Shown in pieces: positions 21,997 to 31,079 of a stretch of 64,000 nucleotides of DNA (position 1 is the stretch's first letter; the number at the start of each line of letters is the position of its first letter). The notes below the pieces were generated by a model that saw only the letters and a program-made list of their open reading frames with translations, searched no databases and was not told the DNA's origin. The DNA is taken from the NCBI GenBank assembly GCA_029721435.1, contig CM056576.1, positions 65,243,876-65,307,875 of the forward strand, in the 5' to 3' direction. Made by a program: the position numbers and the translations under genes. The DNA comes from Gymnothorax reevesii. Lineage: Eukaryota; Chordata; Actinopteri; Anguilliformes; Muraenidae.

Positions 21997-22660
21997 GGTC
22001 AGCTCTGAAACCATGAGTGAGTGAACAATGGGTGCCATGACTTATGTTCTATGTGTACAACAAATCCTGCACCAGAGGGAAATTTTATTATAAACATCAT
22101 GGTGTATCGAATTCTACCAAGCAGAATTTTTTCCTAGTTTTTCCCTGGTTACTATTCAAATTTTGATTTGAAATGCTACAGATGATTCAGGGTTGTGCTG
22201 AAGAAGTCACTGTGAGAGTATTGTAGCTGAATTGAAAGAATCCAGCATGTATGCTATAGTAGCTGATGAGGCCAGGGACAAGTATTTAGAGCAACTCTCA
22301 GCTTGTGTGCGCTGTCTCTCAAAAAGATGGTGATGTAAAATTTTTTGGCTTTAAATGATTTGGGAGGGCTTTAATACAGACACTATAGCAGGGTCATTAG
22401 GGCATAAAAAAGACATGGAATCATCATGGCATTCTTCATTTAATACTTATGTGCACTACTGTATCCAATATCACATACAGTTTTTGCATTAGTCACTTCT
22501 TTGAAATGTGACATTTTAGGCCAATACTCTGAATTTGATTCAATCCAGGTGTGAGACTTCAATATACCATTGACAAATTCATTCATTCCAATTCGGACCG
22601 AATTACGTCCTGTCTTTGGGGCTCAGCCCCTGGTGTTTCAAATGTCTAAACACACCCCTG

Positions 22661-23118
22661 CTGATGACAACCAAAACAACCAGAGTACCTGGTTCCAGTC
22701 ATGATTTAAATGACTTTTGGCAAACTCCAAGCAATTGCTTCTGTATCCTCTGGTCAGAAAAAGCTTTCCTCTGGCAACCCTTCCAAAGAGCCAGTGGTTG
22801 TTGATGTGGTCCCTGATGGTGCTTTTTGAAACCTGGTGACCCCAAGGTGCTGCCTGCAATTCCTTCACAGTGAATCCTGGGGATTTTGTTCCCTCTCTCA
22901 CCATCCTCCTCAGTATCCAGAGGGGCAAAATGCAATTGTGTCCTCTACTCTTCAAGTTTTCAACATTTCCATATATTTGGAATTTTTAAATAATTGCCCT
23001 GACAGTGCTCAGTGGCATATTCAATTATTCGCAAATCGTCTTGTAGCTATTACCAGATTTATGAAGGTCAATGACTATCTGCCTCTTTTGAACAGACACT
23101 TGTTTTCTTTTCGTCATG
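22661..23118 (-). pseudogene. Tc1 transposase, N-terminal part
   Basis: Starting at a Met near 23118, the minus strand encodes the paired-like helix-turn-helix region of a Tc1 transposase. It continues in the frame 22955-22638 as KSRGHNCILPLWILRRMVRE, then VSKSTIRDHINNHWLFGRVA and HLNHDWNQVLW, the stretch just before the first catalytic Asp. The 8-base hAT target duplication interrupts it there. One in-frame stop and one frameshift are visible in the N-terminal region. Confidence 0.8.
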
Positions 23119-23294
23119 GTGTTGGATGACAAAGGGATATTCCATGTGTCACCTCGTTTTTATACCTGAGTGATACACGAAGTGATGTAGTGGCTCGATA
23201 CAGTCCTTAACACTTAAACAAAACTTAGTGCCGGCTCATGAACGGGCAACTGAGGAGTCTTAAAACCGTCCCTTAAAATTAATGATTAGTCACG

Positions 23295-23385
23295 ACCTGT
23301 TTTCAATCATTCATTTAAATTACAATTACAGAAACTCTGAAAACTCTCAACACCATCAGGTGTGGCCAGTTTTAATTTATAACGC
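23295..23385. repeat. Left 91-bp inverted repeat flanking the Pao element
   Basis: The reverse complement of 30989-31079 with about ten differences. The outer end is ACCTGTTTTCAATCATTCA and the inner end ATTTATAACGC. Removing the Pao element leaves about 450 bases between the outer ends, consistent with a small hairpin-ended DNA element that Pao used as target. Confidence 0.75.
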
Positions 23386-23393
23386 ATACCTGT

Positions 23394-23925
23394 TGTCAGA
23401 AATTCATTAATTCCCTGCACTAACCCTCCTCTCCAGAAGGAGACACTGAACATTTTACCTGCAGCACCAGTCTCAGTGGGACTACGCCCACTTCCTGGGA
23501 AACCCCCTATAAAAGGGCGGTCCAAACTGACACTCACCTTTGTCCTTGGTTCCAAACAAATGCCATGCCATGTGTCCGTTGAAACCTCATCAATGTAAGT
23601 AAAGAAAGCTGTAATGTGCTGATATGATGATTTATTTGCTTTAAGTTTATTTGTTATTTTATTCATTTATTCTGATATTACATTTTATGCCAACTAAGGT
23701 CATATCTTTGATCCTTTATGATATTAAATGATATTGATATTTGTTGATATTGTTGATATGTTGTTTGTTGATATTGTTGATGTTACTTAATGCTGTTTCT
23801 GTTTTTGTCTAGAACCATGGCAAACTCAACTTCGAAACTCAATTTAGAAAATAAACATTTGTTGATTTAGTTGAAAACTTTTCCTGGTGGTGTGTGGCTC
23901 CAGTAGAACTCCATTGTATATAACA
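23394..23925 (+). repeat. 5' LTR of Pao element
   Basis: 532 bases, TG...CA ends. It has a TATA box CTATAAAAG at 23518-23526, so transcription probably starts near 23545-23555. An AATAAA at 23850-23855 is followed by a GT-rich stretch (TGGTGGTGTGTGG), giving U3-R-U5 organisation with the R/U5 border near 23870-23885. Between these signals lie a GTAAGT (23595-23600) and a pyrimidine-rich tract ending in TCTAG (23808-23812), which look like a splice donor and acceptor. Confidence 0.92.
23817..23870 (+). CDS. 17-codon ORF in the Pao LTR, speculative
   Basis: ACCATGG at 23814-23820 is a near-ideal start context and lies 5 bases after the putative splice acceptor. The frame (MANSTSKLNLENKHLLI) ends at a TAG (23868-23870), and overlaps the AATAAA signal. 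The same 17-codon frame is present in the 3' LTR with a single Ser-to-Pro change (ACTCAAC to ACCCAAC). It could be an upstream ORF or chance. Confidence 0.25.
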   Translation: MANSTSKLNLENKHLLI

Positions 23926-23945
23926 AATGGTCCTTCGAGCCGGAG
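23926..23945 (+). promoter_or_regulatory. Primer-binding site of Pao element
   Basis: Two bases inside the LTR, TGGTCCTTCGAGCCGGA begins with TGG, the complement of a tRNA CCA end. It continues as an inverted match to a T-arm/acceptor 3' half (TCGAA core). This position and sequence are usual for minus-strand primer sites in BEL/Pao elements. I did not assign the tRNA identity. Confidence 0.7.
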
Positions 23946-24044
23946 GCTGAGCCACACTCCCCAGAGACCAAACTGCTGATTATCCAAGCTAAGAAGCCAC
24001 CTGGTGAGCCAAAGAGTTCAAGCATTACATTAGGCATTTCCGAG

Positions 24045-26105
24045 ATGGATGAAGAGGACATGCTTCAGACTGAAGCCAGTGCTGGTGGAGCCGAGGGAGG
24101 AACCTCCATAGCCAGTGCTGCCCAACCCGATGAGGTTGGAGACCTAATTCCCCCCTCTTCACCTCTGCCTAATCCCATATTGCCACTGCCACCAGTTGAG
24201 CTCCAGCAACCATTGGCTGAACCCCCTACCCAGTTAATTCAGCCGAATATCATCCATGAGCCCAGGGCCAGACCTAAAAGAAATACACGCCCCCCTGACC
24301 GCTTAGGGTATCCAGCACCCACTAAAACCCATGGCTCACGTAGCTCCCAGAGGAAGGGGACTCATTACTCCCAGTCAGCCCCGAGCCAGCTTACAGGCTA
24401 TGCAGCTAGTAAGCACAGCAGCAGGATGAGTGGTAGTTATACCTCTAGGTTGAGCGACACCCAGCACTGCATCCTTAGTGAAAAGGCAAAGCAAGATGAG
24501 TTGGAGGAGCTTAGGAAACAAAGGCAGGAAGAAGAAGAACTAGATGAGAAATGTACATTAATAGATAGGAAGGCTAGAGATGCTCAGCGAACGCTGGAAG
24601 AAGCATACAGGGAGAGGGAGAGACTTATTAGACAGAGAGACCTAGACAGACGTATTCGTATCAAGGAAAGGGAGTTAGAGACAGCAAAGCTCATTACTAG
24701 TTTCACGAGGCAGAATATCCCTGAAATCTCTGGAGATCACCTGGTTGGAACTGCTCCTATCCCCTCACCTTCTAATGAAGATGTAGCTAACTCTTCCTTT
24801 TACGATCTCCCTCCATCCAGGATAGGCACTCCTGCCCTTCAAAGGATGCTCATGTCTCAGCCATCTCCACTCTCCATGCTTCAACCTCAACTCCCCAGGC
24901 CTCAGGCACTTCAACCTCCCATGTCTCATTCAGTTCAATTCTCCATCCCTCAAGCATCACCTCCAACCTCTCATTCAGTTCAACCCCCCATGTTCCAGTC
25001 AATAAGGCCAAGTTCAGCCCCTCTTCAGTTCCCTCTTTTACCTTTGAACCCTGTTACATCTGTCTCTCGGTCCATTCCCCAAGTATCTGCCCAAGGCACC
25101 TTTCCCAGCCACCATGTATCATCCCAGGTATTGCCCTCATCCCTTCCTAGTCATTCTAGTCATTTATCCACATTCCCAGTACCAGCTATGTCAACCCAGC
25201 AGCTGCCAGTTTACTCACAGGCTCCATCAGTTCATACCCCCAACATCACAGATCTGGTCATAGCCTCAGCCTATGGAATCCCAAGGCCTTCACTTCCTGT
25301 ATTCAGGAGTGGACGGGAAAGTGATTTTGCCCTCCTGAAGATGGCCCTAGATAATCTCCTTGACAATCACCCCCATCTCACTGAGGAGTACAAGTATCAG
25401 ATCCTCTTGGAGCATGTTCAACACCCAGGAGCTCACAAACTGGCAGCATCCAGCATGCATGACCCAAGACCGTACTCCACTGCCCTCCTAGCACTTCAAG
25501 AGAGATTTGGTCAACCCAGACTACTGGTACAGAGTGAGTTGGGGGCAATACTGAACTCCCCAGTCATACGCATAGGTGATGTAGAGGCCTTCGATAATTT
25601 CTCCCTATCTGTCCATTCTCTAGTGGGTATGTTGCTGTCCCTAGAGGGCCCCAATGGGTCAGAGATAAAATGTGGCTCTCATGTTGATAGACTCCTCAGC
25701 AAGCTCCCTGTACAGTATAGAGACTCATTTGTGGAGCACTGTATTAACCGTGGCATTCTGACGGGACAGGCGAACCAGACCTACTCCATTCAGGACCTTT
25801 CCACTTGGCTCCAGTCAAAGTCAAGAGCCAAACGCATCTCTGAGCGAGCTGTTGAACTCCACAAACAGGAGAGGCCACGTCCTGTCAAGGAACGCCAGCC
25901 CACCAAACAGGGTACCACGGTCTACCTGTCAACTGTGTCTCAGCCCGATTCCACACCGAGACCTCCCTCTAAAGGACAGGTAAATGCTAACCCACCTAAG
26001 CCTTACTGCCCCTACTATAATATCAGAGACCATTTCCTAGGTGCATGTGTAGAGTTCAAGAAACTCCCTAAGAGTGACATTCTAAAATGGAGAAGAGAAG
26101 GATAG
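24045..26105 (+). CDS. gag: Pao Gag polyprotein
   Basis: 686 codons from an ATG in good context (GAGATGG). Residues 1-150 are acidic, then Pro/Ser-rich and basic. Residues 150-215 form a highly charged, heptad-like coiled coil (EELRKQRQEEEELDEKC). Residues 245-400 are Gln/Pro/Ser-rich. Residues 410-600 hold the capsid-like region typical of BEL/Pao Gag, with FRSGRESDFALLKMALDNLL near its start. The frame enters the zinc-knuckle region (PYCPYYNIRDHFLGACVEF) and stops at 26103. Gag would form the particle that packages the RNA. The stop falls just before the knuckle found at the start of the pol frame. Confidence 0.9.
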   Translation: MDEEDMLQTEASAGGAEGGTSIASAAQPDEVGDLIPPSSPLPNPILPLPPVELQQPLAEPPTQLIQPNIIHEPRARPKRNTRPPDRLGYPAPTKTHGSRSSQRKGTHYSQSAPSQLTGYAASKHSSRMSGSYTSRLSDTQHCILSEKAKQDELEELRKQRQEEEELDEKCTLIDRKARDAQRTLEEAYRERERLIRQRDLDRRIRIKERELETAKLITSFTRQNIPEISGDHLVGTAPIPSPSNEDVANSSFYDLPPSRIGTPALQRMLMSQPSPLSMLQPQLPRPQALQPPMSHSVQFSIPQASPPTSHSVQPPMFQSIRPSSAPLQFPLLPLNPVTSVSRSIPQVSAQGTFPSHHVSSQVLPSSLPSHSSHLSTFPVPAMSTQQLPVYSQAPSVHTPNITDLVIASAYGIPRPSLPVFRSGRESDFALLKMALDNLLDNHPHLTEEYKYQILLEHVQHPGAHKLAASSMHDPRPYSTALLALQERFGQPRLLVQSELGAILNSPVIRIGDVEAFDNFSLSVHSLVGMLLSLEGPNGSEIKCGSHVDRLLSKLPVQYRDSFVEHCINRGILTGQANQTYSIQDLSTWLQSKSRAKRISERAVELHKQERPRPVKERQPTKQGTTVYLSTVSQPDSTPRPPSKGQVNANPPKPYCPYYNIRDHFLGACVEFKKLPKSDILKWRREG

Positions 26106-26124
26106 GTGTAACCGGTGTGGGAGA

Positions 26125-29100
26125 ATGCACAAGGCAGACAAATGCACACTGAAGAAGCCCTGTAATATGTGCAAGGAGCTCCACTTAACTGTTCTCCATG
26201 ACGCCAATTCTAACAAGACAACCACATATATGGTAGCCTCCTCTTCATCAGAGCTCCTGTACATAGATCAACCTAACCGCTCCCACAAGGTCATGCTCAA
26301 AGTTGTTAATGTGTGTCTCCACAATGGGGGAAGGACTCTGGCAACCCATGCAGTCCTGGATGATGGCGCAGACAGATCTATTGTGCTCCCTGAGGCTGTC
26401 CAGCACTTGTACCTCAACACCCAGCCTGAAACCATTTCCCTACGCACAGTGAGACAGGATGTAGTGCAATTGGATGGAGCATCCGTGTCATTTGGCATTT
26501 CCCCAATTAACCAGCCAGGCAAAATGTATGACATCAGAGGAGCATTCACTGCTGAGAACCTCGGACTGTCTGAACACACATACCCTGTGAAACAGTTACA
26601 AGATCAGTATCCCCATCTCAGAGGTATCCCACTAGAACCTATTGACCATGTATGCCCTCTTGTCCTTATTGGTTCAGACTATGCCCATCTCATTACACCC
26701 CTAGAGCCAGTGATTATGGGGCCCGCTGGTGGTCCAGTAGGTTTACAGACCAGATTAGGGTGGACTCTCCAAGGGCCAGCTAGCTTAGTCCAAGCCCTGC
26801 AAATGTTTATATCTTACACCCTAACCTGTTTTAAGAGTGAGCTGTTCAAGAATGTAGAGAGGCTATGGCAGATTGATACCTTGCCCCACATCAATGAGAA
26901 GACCGTCACAAGGTCAAAACAAGACAAACTGGCTCTTGATCTCCTCCAGCTTAAGACAGTCAGAGTAGACGTAGATGGTGTAATGCGCTATGCCACTCCT
27001 TTACTCAGAGCTCCAAACATGCCAGTCCTTCATGCTCCAAAGGAAGCTGTCCTACCACGTCTCTGTGCTACAGAGAGACGTCTGTCCAAAGACCCCAAAA
27101 TGTCTGCTCAGTACCAAGAGGAGCTGGATAAGCTTGTGCAGTCTGGCTTTGTCAACAAAATACCCAGTGAGCAGATAGCCAAACCGGCTGAAACCTGGTA
27201 CTTCCCACATCACATGGTTGAACACAACAACAAACCCCGAGTTGTGTTTGACTGCTCCTTTGAGTACATGGGACTATCCCTGAACAAATTCCTTCTGCCT
27301 GGTCCTGTCCTTGGCCCCTCCCTCCTAGGAGTTCTACTCCGATTTCGCCAACAGACCATAGCCATCTGTGGAGACATCAAGGGCATGTTTCATCAGGTAA
27401 GCCTCCTGGAGGAGGACAGACCCCTGTTACGCTTCATATGGAGAGAAATGCAGTCAGACCAGGAGCCCAGTGCCTATGAATGGCAAGTTCTACCATTTGG
27501 AACAACCTGTAGCCCATGCTGTGCCACCTACGCAGTTCAGACACACGTCCAAAATCACTCTGAAGGCAATGAGGAGGTCTTACAATCTGTCCAACTTTGC
27601 TTTTATGTAGACAATTACCTCCAGAGCTTCCCGTCCTCTGAGGAGGCCAAGTCCCTCATCGACAAAATGAGGCCCCTGCTGGCTAAGGGAGGATTTGACA
27701 TCAGACAATGGGCTAGTAATGATCCAGGTGTAGTCCAACATCTCCCCCCAGAAGCCAAGTCCAAAACAACTGAACTGTGGCTCTCAGAGCAAGGAGACCC
27801 CAAAGAGCTGACATTTGGCCTTCAATGGAACTGCTCCACGGATATGCTGGGTTACAAGAACAGGTCAGTCTCCTACCATCAGCCTACAATGAGGAACATT
27901 TACAAAGTGCTGGCCAGCCAATATGATCCTCTAGGCTTTCTGACCCCATTCACAACCCGTGCAAAGATCTTGGTGCAGGACCTATGGAAACAGGAGAGAG
28001 GATGGGACAACATCATCAAAAGCAACGACTTGTTGGGGGAATGGCAAACTTGGGAAATGGAGCTACAGAATCTCCCTGACATTCTCTTCCCGCGCTGTTA
28101 TCTGCCCCCCTTTATTGATATAGCCACTTCAGAGTCACATTTGCATGTATTCTGTGACGCCTCAGAGCGTGTGTATGGGGCTTTCGCCTACCTTCAGAAC
28201 ACAGACAAACATGGCCACATCCATGTCTGCTTCATCATGGCCAGGTCGCGCATAGCCCCTAAGCGCCAACTATCCATCCCTCGCCTTGAGCTATGTGCAG
28301 CCCTGTCTGGTGCCCAGTTAGCCAATCTCCTCAACTCTGAACTCACCATTCCACTACAGTCAATCACCCTTTGGACAGATTCAACAACAGTTCTGTCATG
28401 GCTCACATCTGACTCCTGTCGCTTTAAGGTGTTTGTTGGAACAAGAGTAGCTGAGATTCAGACTCTGATTGACACAAAGAGCTGGAGATATGTTGATTCA
28501 AAGAACAACCCAGCCGATGACCTGACACGCGGTAAAACCCTCCTAGAACTTTCTCAGCACAACAAATGGAGTCAAGGCCCTGCTTTCCTCTTGCTGGCCC
28601 CTGATGACTGCTGGCCTGCCAATCCATGTCTGTCAGCTACAGTAGAGCCAGTTGAGGAGCTCCGGAAATCAATGTTCTGTGGAACAGTGATGTCAGGTGA
28701 GACAAACAGCCCTGACCTGAGAAGGTATGGTAGCTGGGAGGAACTGATGAAGGAGACTGCGACTTTGTTTGATGGGGCGGCGGCTCAAAGTCCAAACGCC
28801 CAAGGCTTTATAAACGCTGAAAGGCATATTCTGCAAAAGGCTCAATCTGAGAGTTTTCCTGAGGAGTTCAATGCCCTTAAAGATGACAAACTTATATCAA
28901 AGAGCAGCAAACTGCTCCCCTTGTCTCCCGAATATGATTCTGATCTTGGGCTCATCAGAGTGGGAGGTCGGCTCCGGAGAGCAGAGAGTCTTGAACACGA
29001 CAGTATCCATCCAGTCATACTAGAACCAAACCATCCCATTACCAAACTCCTTATCAAACACTATGATGAGAAACTCCTCCACCCAGGCCCTGAGCGTGTC

Positions 29101-30153
29101 CTGGCAGAAATGAGAGGCAGGTACTGGATCCTGCGCGGCCGCCAAGCAATACGGCAACATCAATACCAGTGTCAAGACTGTCGGAGATGGAGAGCCAATC
29201 CCGTCATTCCCAAAATGGCAGACCTTCCTCCAGCCCGTCTCAGGCTTTACAAGCCCCCCTTTTGGTCCACAGGCATGGATTGCTTTGGGCCTTTCACAGT
29301 GAAAATTGGCCGACGCACAGAGAAGAGGTGGGGTATTCTCTTTAAATGCCTAACAACAAGCTGCATTCATATTGAGCTGCTTGACCATATGGATGCAGAC
29401 ACATTTCTCATGGCCTTCAGGAGATTTGTCTCACGTAGAGGAAAACCCTTCGAACTCCTTTCTGACTGTGGGACCAATTTCAAAGCAGGAGAGGCAGAAC
29501 TACAAGGTGCTTTCCAGGCCATGGCACCTGATGTGCAGGAGCAACTAGCTCACTCACAAGTAAACTTCAGGTTCAATCCTCCATCTGCCCCGCATTTTGG
29601 TGGGAGCTGGGAACGGGAAATTAAATCCATCAAGATGGCCCTCAATGCAGCTATAGGAAGCCAAACAACATCAGAAACGGTCCTGTACACAGTCTTAGTG
29701 GAGGTGGAGGGTATCTTGAATTCAAAACCTCTGGGATATGTTTCCTCTGACCTCGCTGACCCAGACCCGGTCACACCAAATGTGTTGCTCATGGGGCGGC
29801 CGGATGCTTCCCTTCCTCAGGCCATCTACTGTAAAAGTGACCTCCTCAGCAGACGTAAATGGCGTCACAGCCAGATCTTGGCTGATCAATTCTGGACAGC
29901 CTTCCTTCGCCACTATCTCCCCAACCTTCAGACCAGGCAAAAATGGGGAACTGACCAGGAGAACCTGGACACCGGTCAGGTGGTGATGGTCATTGATCCA
30001 CGATATCCCCGAGCATTCTGGCCTGTTGGAAGAATAACCAAAACTCACCCTGGGAAGGATGGCAAGGTTCGCAGTGCCACAGTAGCAATCAAAGGCCACG
30101 AATACCTACGGCCTGTCTCCAGGTTAATCCCTCTCCCTGAAATGGACACCTAA
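26125..30153 (+). CDS. pol: Pao Pol polyprotein (protease, RT, RNase H, integrase)
   Basis: 1342 codons, uninterrupted, one base out of phase with gag. The frame is open from before 26125: DRCNRCGRMHKADKC is a zinc knuckle spanning the first ATG, so that ATG is unlikely to be the real start. Protease has VLDDGADRS (residues 78-85). RT follows at about 300-600, with GDIKGMFHQV and the catalytic box at 494-497 reading YVDN instead of YVDD. RNase H has FCDAS (Asp 678) and WTDSTTV. Integrase has a His/Cys zinc region (near 1010-1035) and Asp 1052, Asp 1114, Glu 1163. A C-terminal DNA-binding-like tail (TGQVVMVIDPRYPRAFWPVG) ends the protein. The second RT aspartate (codon 27613-27615, AAT) is changed, so RT activity is probably lost. 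Confidence 0.93.
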   Translation: MHKADKCTLKKPCNMCKELHLTVLHDANSNKTTTYMVASSSSELLYIDQPNRSHKVMLKVVNVCLHNGGRTLATHAVLDDGADRSIVLPEAVQHLYLNTQPETISLRTVRQDVVQLDGASVSFGISPINQPGKMYDIRGAFTAENLGLSEHTYPVKQLQDQYPHLRGIPLEPIDHVCPLVLIGSDYAHLITPLEPVIMGPAGGPVGLQTRLGWTLQGPASLVQALQMFISYTLTCFKSELFKNVERLWQIDTLPHINEKTVTRSKQDKLALDLLQLKTVRVDVDGVMRYATPLLRAPNMPVLHAPKEAVLPRLCATERRLSKDPKMSAQYQEELDKLVQSGFVNKIPSEQIAKPAETWYFPHHMVEHNNKPRVVFDCSFEYMGLSLNKFLLPGPVLGPSLLGVLLRFRQQTIAICGDIKGMFHQVSLLEEDRPLLRFIWREMQSDQEPSAYEWQVLPFGTTCSPCCATYAVQTHVQNHSEGNEEVLQSVQLCFYVDNYLQSFPSSEEAKSLIDKMRPLLAKGGFDIRQWASNDPGVVQHLPPEAKSKTTELWLSEQGDPKELTFGLQWNCSTDMLGYKNRSVSYHQPTMRNIYKVLASQYDPLGFLTPFTTRAKILVQDLWKQERGWDNIIKSNDLLGEWQTWEMELQNLPDILFPRCYLPPFIDIATSESHLHVFCDASERVYGAFAYLQNTDKHGHIHVCFIMARSRIAPKRQLSIPRLELCAALSGAQLANLLNSELTIPLQSITLWTDSTTVLSWLTSDSCRFKVFVGTRVAEIQTLIDTKSWRYVDSKNNPADDLTRGKTLLELSQHNKWSQGPAFLLLAPDDCWPANPCLSATVEPVEELRKSMFCGTVMSGETNSPDLRRYGSWEELMKETATLFDGAAAQSPNAQGFINAERHILQKAQSESFPEEFNALKDDKLISKSSKLLPLSPEYDSDLGLIRVGGRLRRAESLEHDSIHPVILEPNHPITKLLIKHYDEKLLHPGPERVLAEMRGRYWILRGRQAIRQHQYQCQDCRRWRANPVIPKMADLPPARLRLYKPPFWSTGMDCFGPFTVKIGRRTEKRWGILFKCLTTSCIHIELLDHMDADTFLMAFRRFVSRRGKPFELLSDCGTNFKAGEAELQGAFQAMAPDVQEQLAHSQVNFRFNPPSAPHFGGSWEREIKSIKMALNAAIGSQTTSETVLYTVLVEVEGILNSKPLGYVSSDLADPDPVTPNVLLMGRPDASLPQAIYCKSDLLSRRKWRHSQILADQFWTAFLRHYLPNLQTRQKWGTDQENLDTGQVVMVIDPRYPRAFWPVGRITKTHPGKDGKVRSATVAIKGHEYLRPVSRLIPLPEMDT

Positions 30154-30190
30154 CTGACACGTATTTGCTGCACAAAGTCGGGGGCGGCTG

Positions 30191-30722
30191 TGTCAGAAAT
30201 TCATTAATTCCCTGCACTAACCCTCCTCTCCAGAAGGAGACACTGAACATTTTACCTGCAGCACCAGTCTCAGTGGGACTACGCCCACTTCCTGGGAAAC
30301 CCCCTATAAAAGGGCGGTCCAAACTGACACTCACCTTTGTCCTTGGTTCCAAACAAATGCCATGCCATGTGTCTGTTGAAACCTCATCAATGTAAGTAAA
30401 GAAAGCTGTAATGTGCTGATATGATGATTTATTTGCTTTAAGTTTATTTGTTATTTTATTCATTTATTCTGATATGACCTTAGTTGGCATAAAATGTAAT
30501 ATCTTTGATCCTTTATGATATTAAATGATATTGATATTTGTTGATATTGTTGATATGTTGTTTATTGATATTGTTGATGTTACTTAATGCTGTTTCTGTT
30601 TTTGTCTAGAACCATGGCAAACCCAACTTCGAAACTCAATTTAGAAAATAAACATTTGTTGATTTAGTTGAAAACTTTTCCTGGTGGTGTGTGGCTCCAG
30701 TAGAACTCCATTGTATATAACA
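30191..30722 (+). repeat. 3' LTR of Pao element
   Basis: 532 bases, same length as the 5' LTR. Relative to it I find three substitutions (C to T in the TGTCCGTT region; G to A in TTGTTTGTTG; T to C in CAAACTCAAC). One exact inversion of 23 bases lies at 30476-30498. A purine-rich stretch AGTCGGGGGCGG (30177-30188) just before it can serve as polypurine tract. Confidence 0.93.
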
Positions 30723-30988
30723 CCTGTCAATTCTCACGCATTCGGCATGAGTTTAAGAGGCATATTTACGTTCCTCTGCAGTAGTCGGCTATTATTCAAT
30801 CAAAGCGTAGGCTATGCAAGAGATTCTCGCTTGAAATTGAAGTTCTTGTGCATGGACGGGTTGAAAGCAATGTAATTGCATAAAGATGTTTCAAATAATC
30901 TAATTTCATTTAAACGATAGCGAAACACACACAATGCTTCCAACCACTGAGTTAAAAACAGTGCTAGAAGTCCAGAGTCGTAATCGGT

Positions 30989-31079
30989 GCGTTATAAATG
31001 AAAACTGGTCACACCTGATCATGTTAAGAGTTTTCGGAGTTTCTGTAATGGTAATTAAAATGAATGATTGAAAACAGGT
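30989..31079. repeat. Right 91-bp inverted repeat flanking the Pao element
   Basis: Inverted copy of 23295-23385 (GCGTTATAAAT ... AATGAATGATTGAAAACAGGT). Between the Pao target duplication and this arm lie ~260 bases of unique sequence, so the host element was asymmetric around the insertion point. A Tc1 end fragment begins immediately to its right, so this arm may alternatively be part of a Tc1 terminal region. Confidence 0.7.

Larger units (their letters stand above)
19556..22660. mobile_element. Non-autonomous hAT element, 3.1 kb, with 8-bp target duplication
   Basis: The left end CATGGGTGTGTTTAGA and the right end (minus strand) CAGGGGTGTGTTTAGA are hAT-type inverted repeats. The flanks are CCGATGAC (19548-19555) and CTGATGAC (22661-22668), an 8-base target duplication with one mismatch that falls inside a Tc1 transposase. 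Subterminal hairpins (GGGCTATAGCCC on the left, GGGGCTCAGCCCC on the right) strengthen the call. No transposase reading frame remains inside. It carries a solo LTR and two internal repeats. Confidence 0.88.
18817..23180 (-). mobile_element. Tc1-like element, split by a hAT insertion
   Basis: The left terminus CAGTGGGCTCCAAAATTGCT follows a TA (18815-18816) and is a Tc1-type end. The transposase lies on the minus strand in two blocks, 19555-18990 (C-terminal part) and 23118-22661 (N-terminal part), separated by the hAT element at 19556-22660. The right terminus was not found: sequence after about 23180 no longer resembles the left end, so the element is probably truncated there. Confidence 0.8.
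23394..30722 (+). mobile_element. BEL/Pao LTR retrotransposon, near complete
   Basis: Two 532-base LTRs (TGTCAG...ATAACA) enclose a gag frame and a pol frame in plus orientation. A perfect 5-base target duplication CCTGT lies at 23389-23393 and 30723-30727. The order protease, RT, RNase H, integrase and the YVDD-type RT position identify BEL/Pao. The LTRs differ by only three substitutions and one 23-base inversion, so the insertion is recent. The copy has a frame change between gag and pol and an altered RT catalytic motif. Confidence 0.95.

Noticed and set aside
23307..23666. 119-codon minus frame (repeated at 30089-30463)
   Set aside because: Both copies lie in the Pao LTRs antisense to transcription; openness is shared simply because the LTRs are duplicates.
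29722..30099. 125-codon minus-strand frame opposite Pao integrase
   Set aside because: Antisense shadow of pol.
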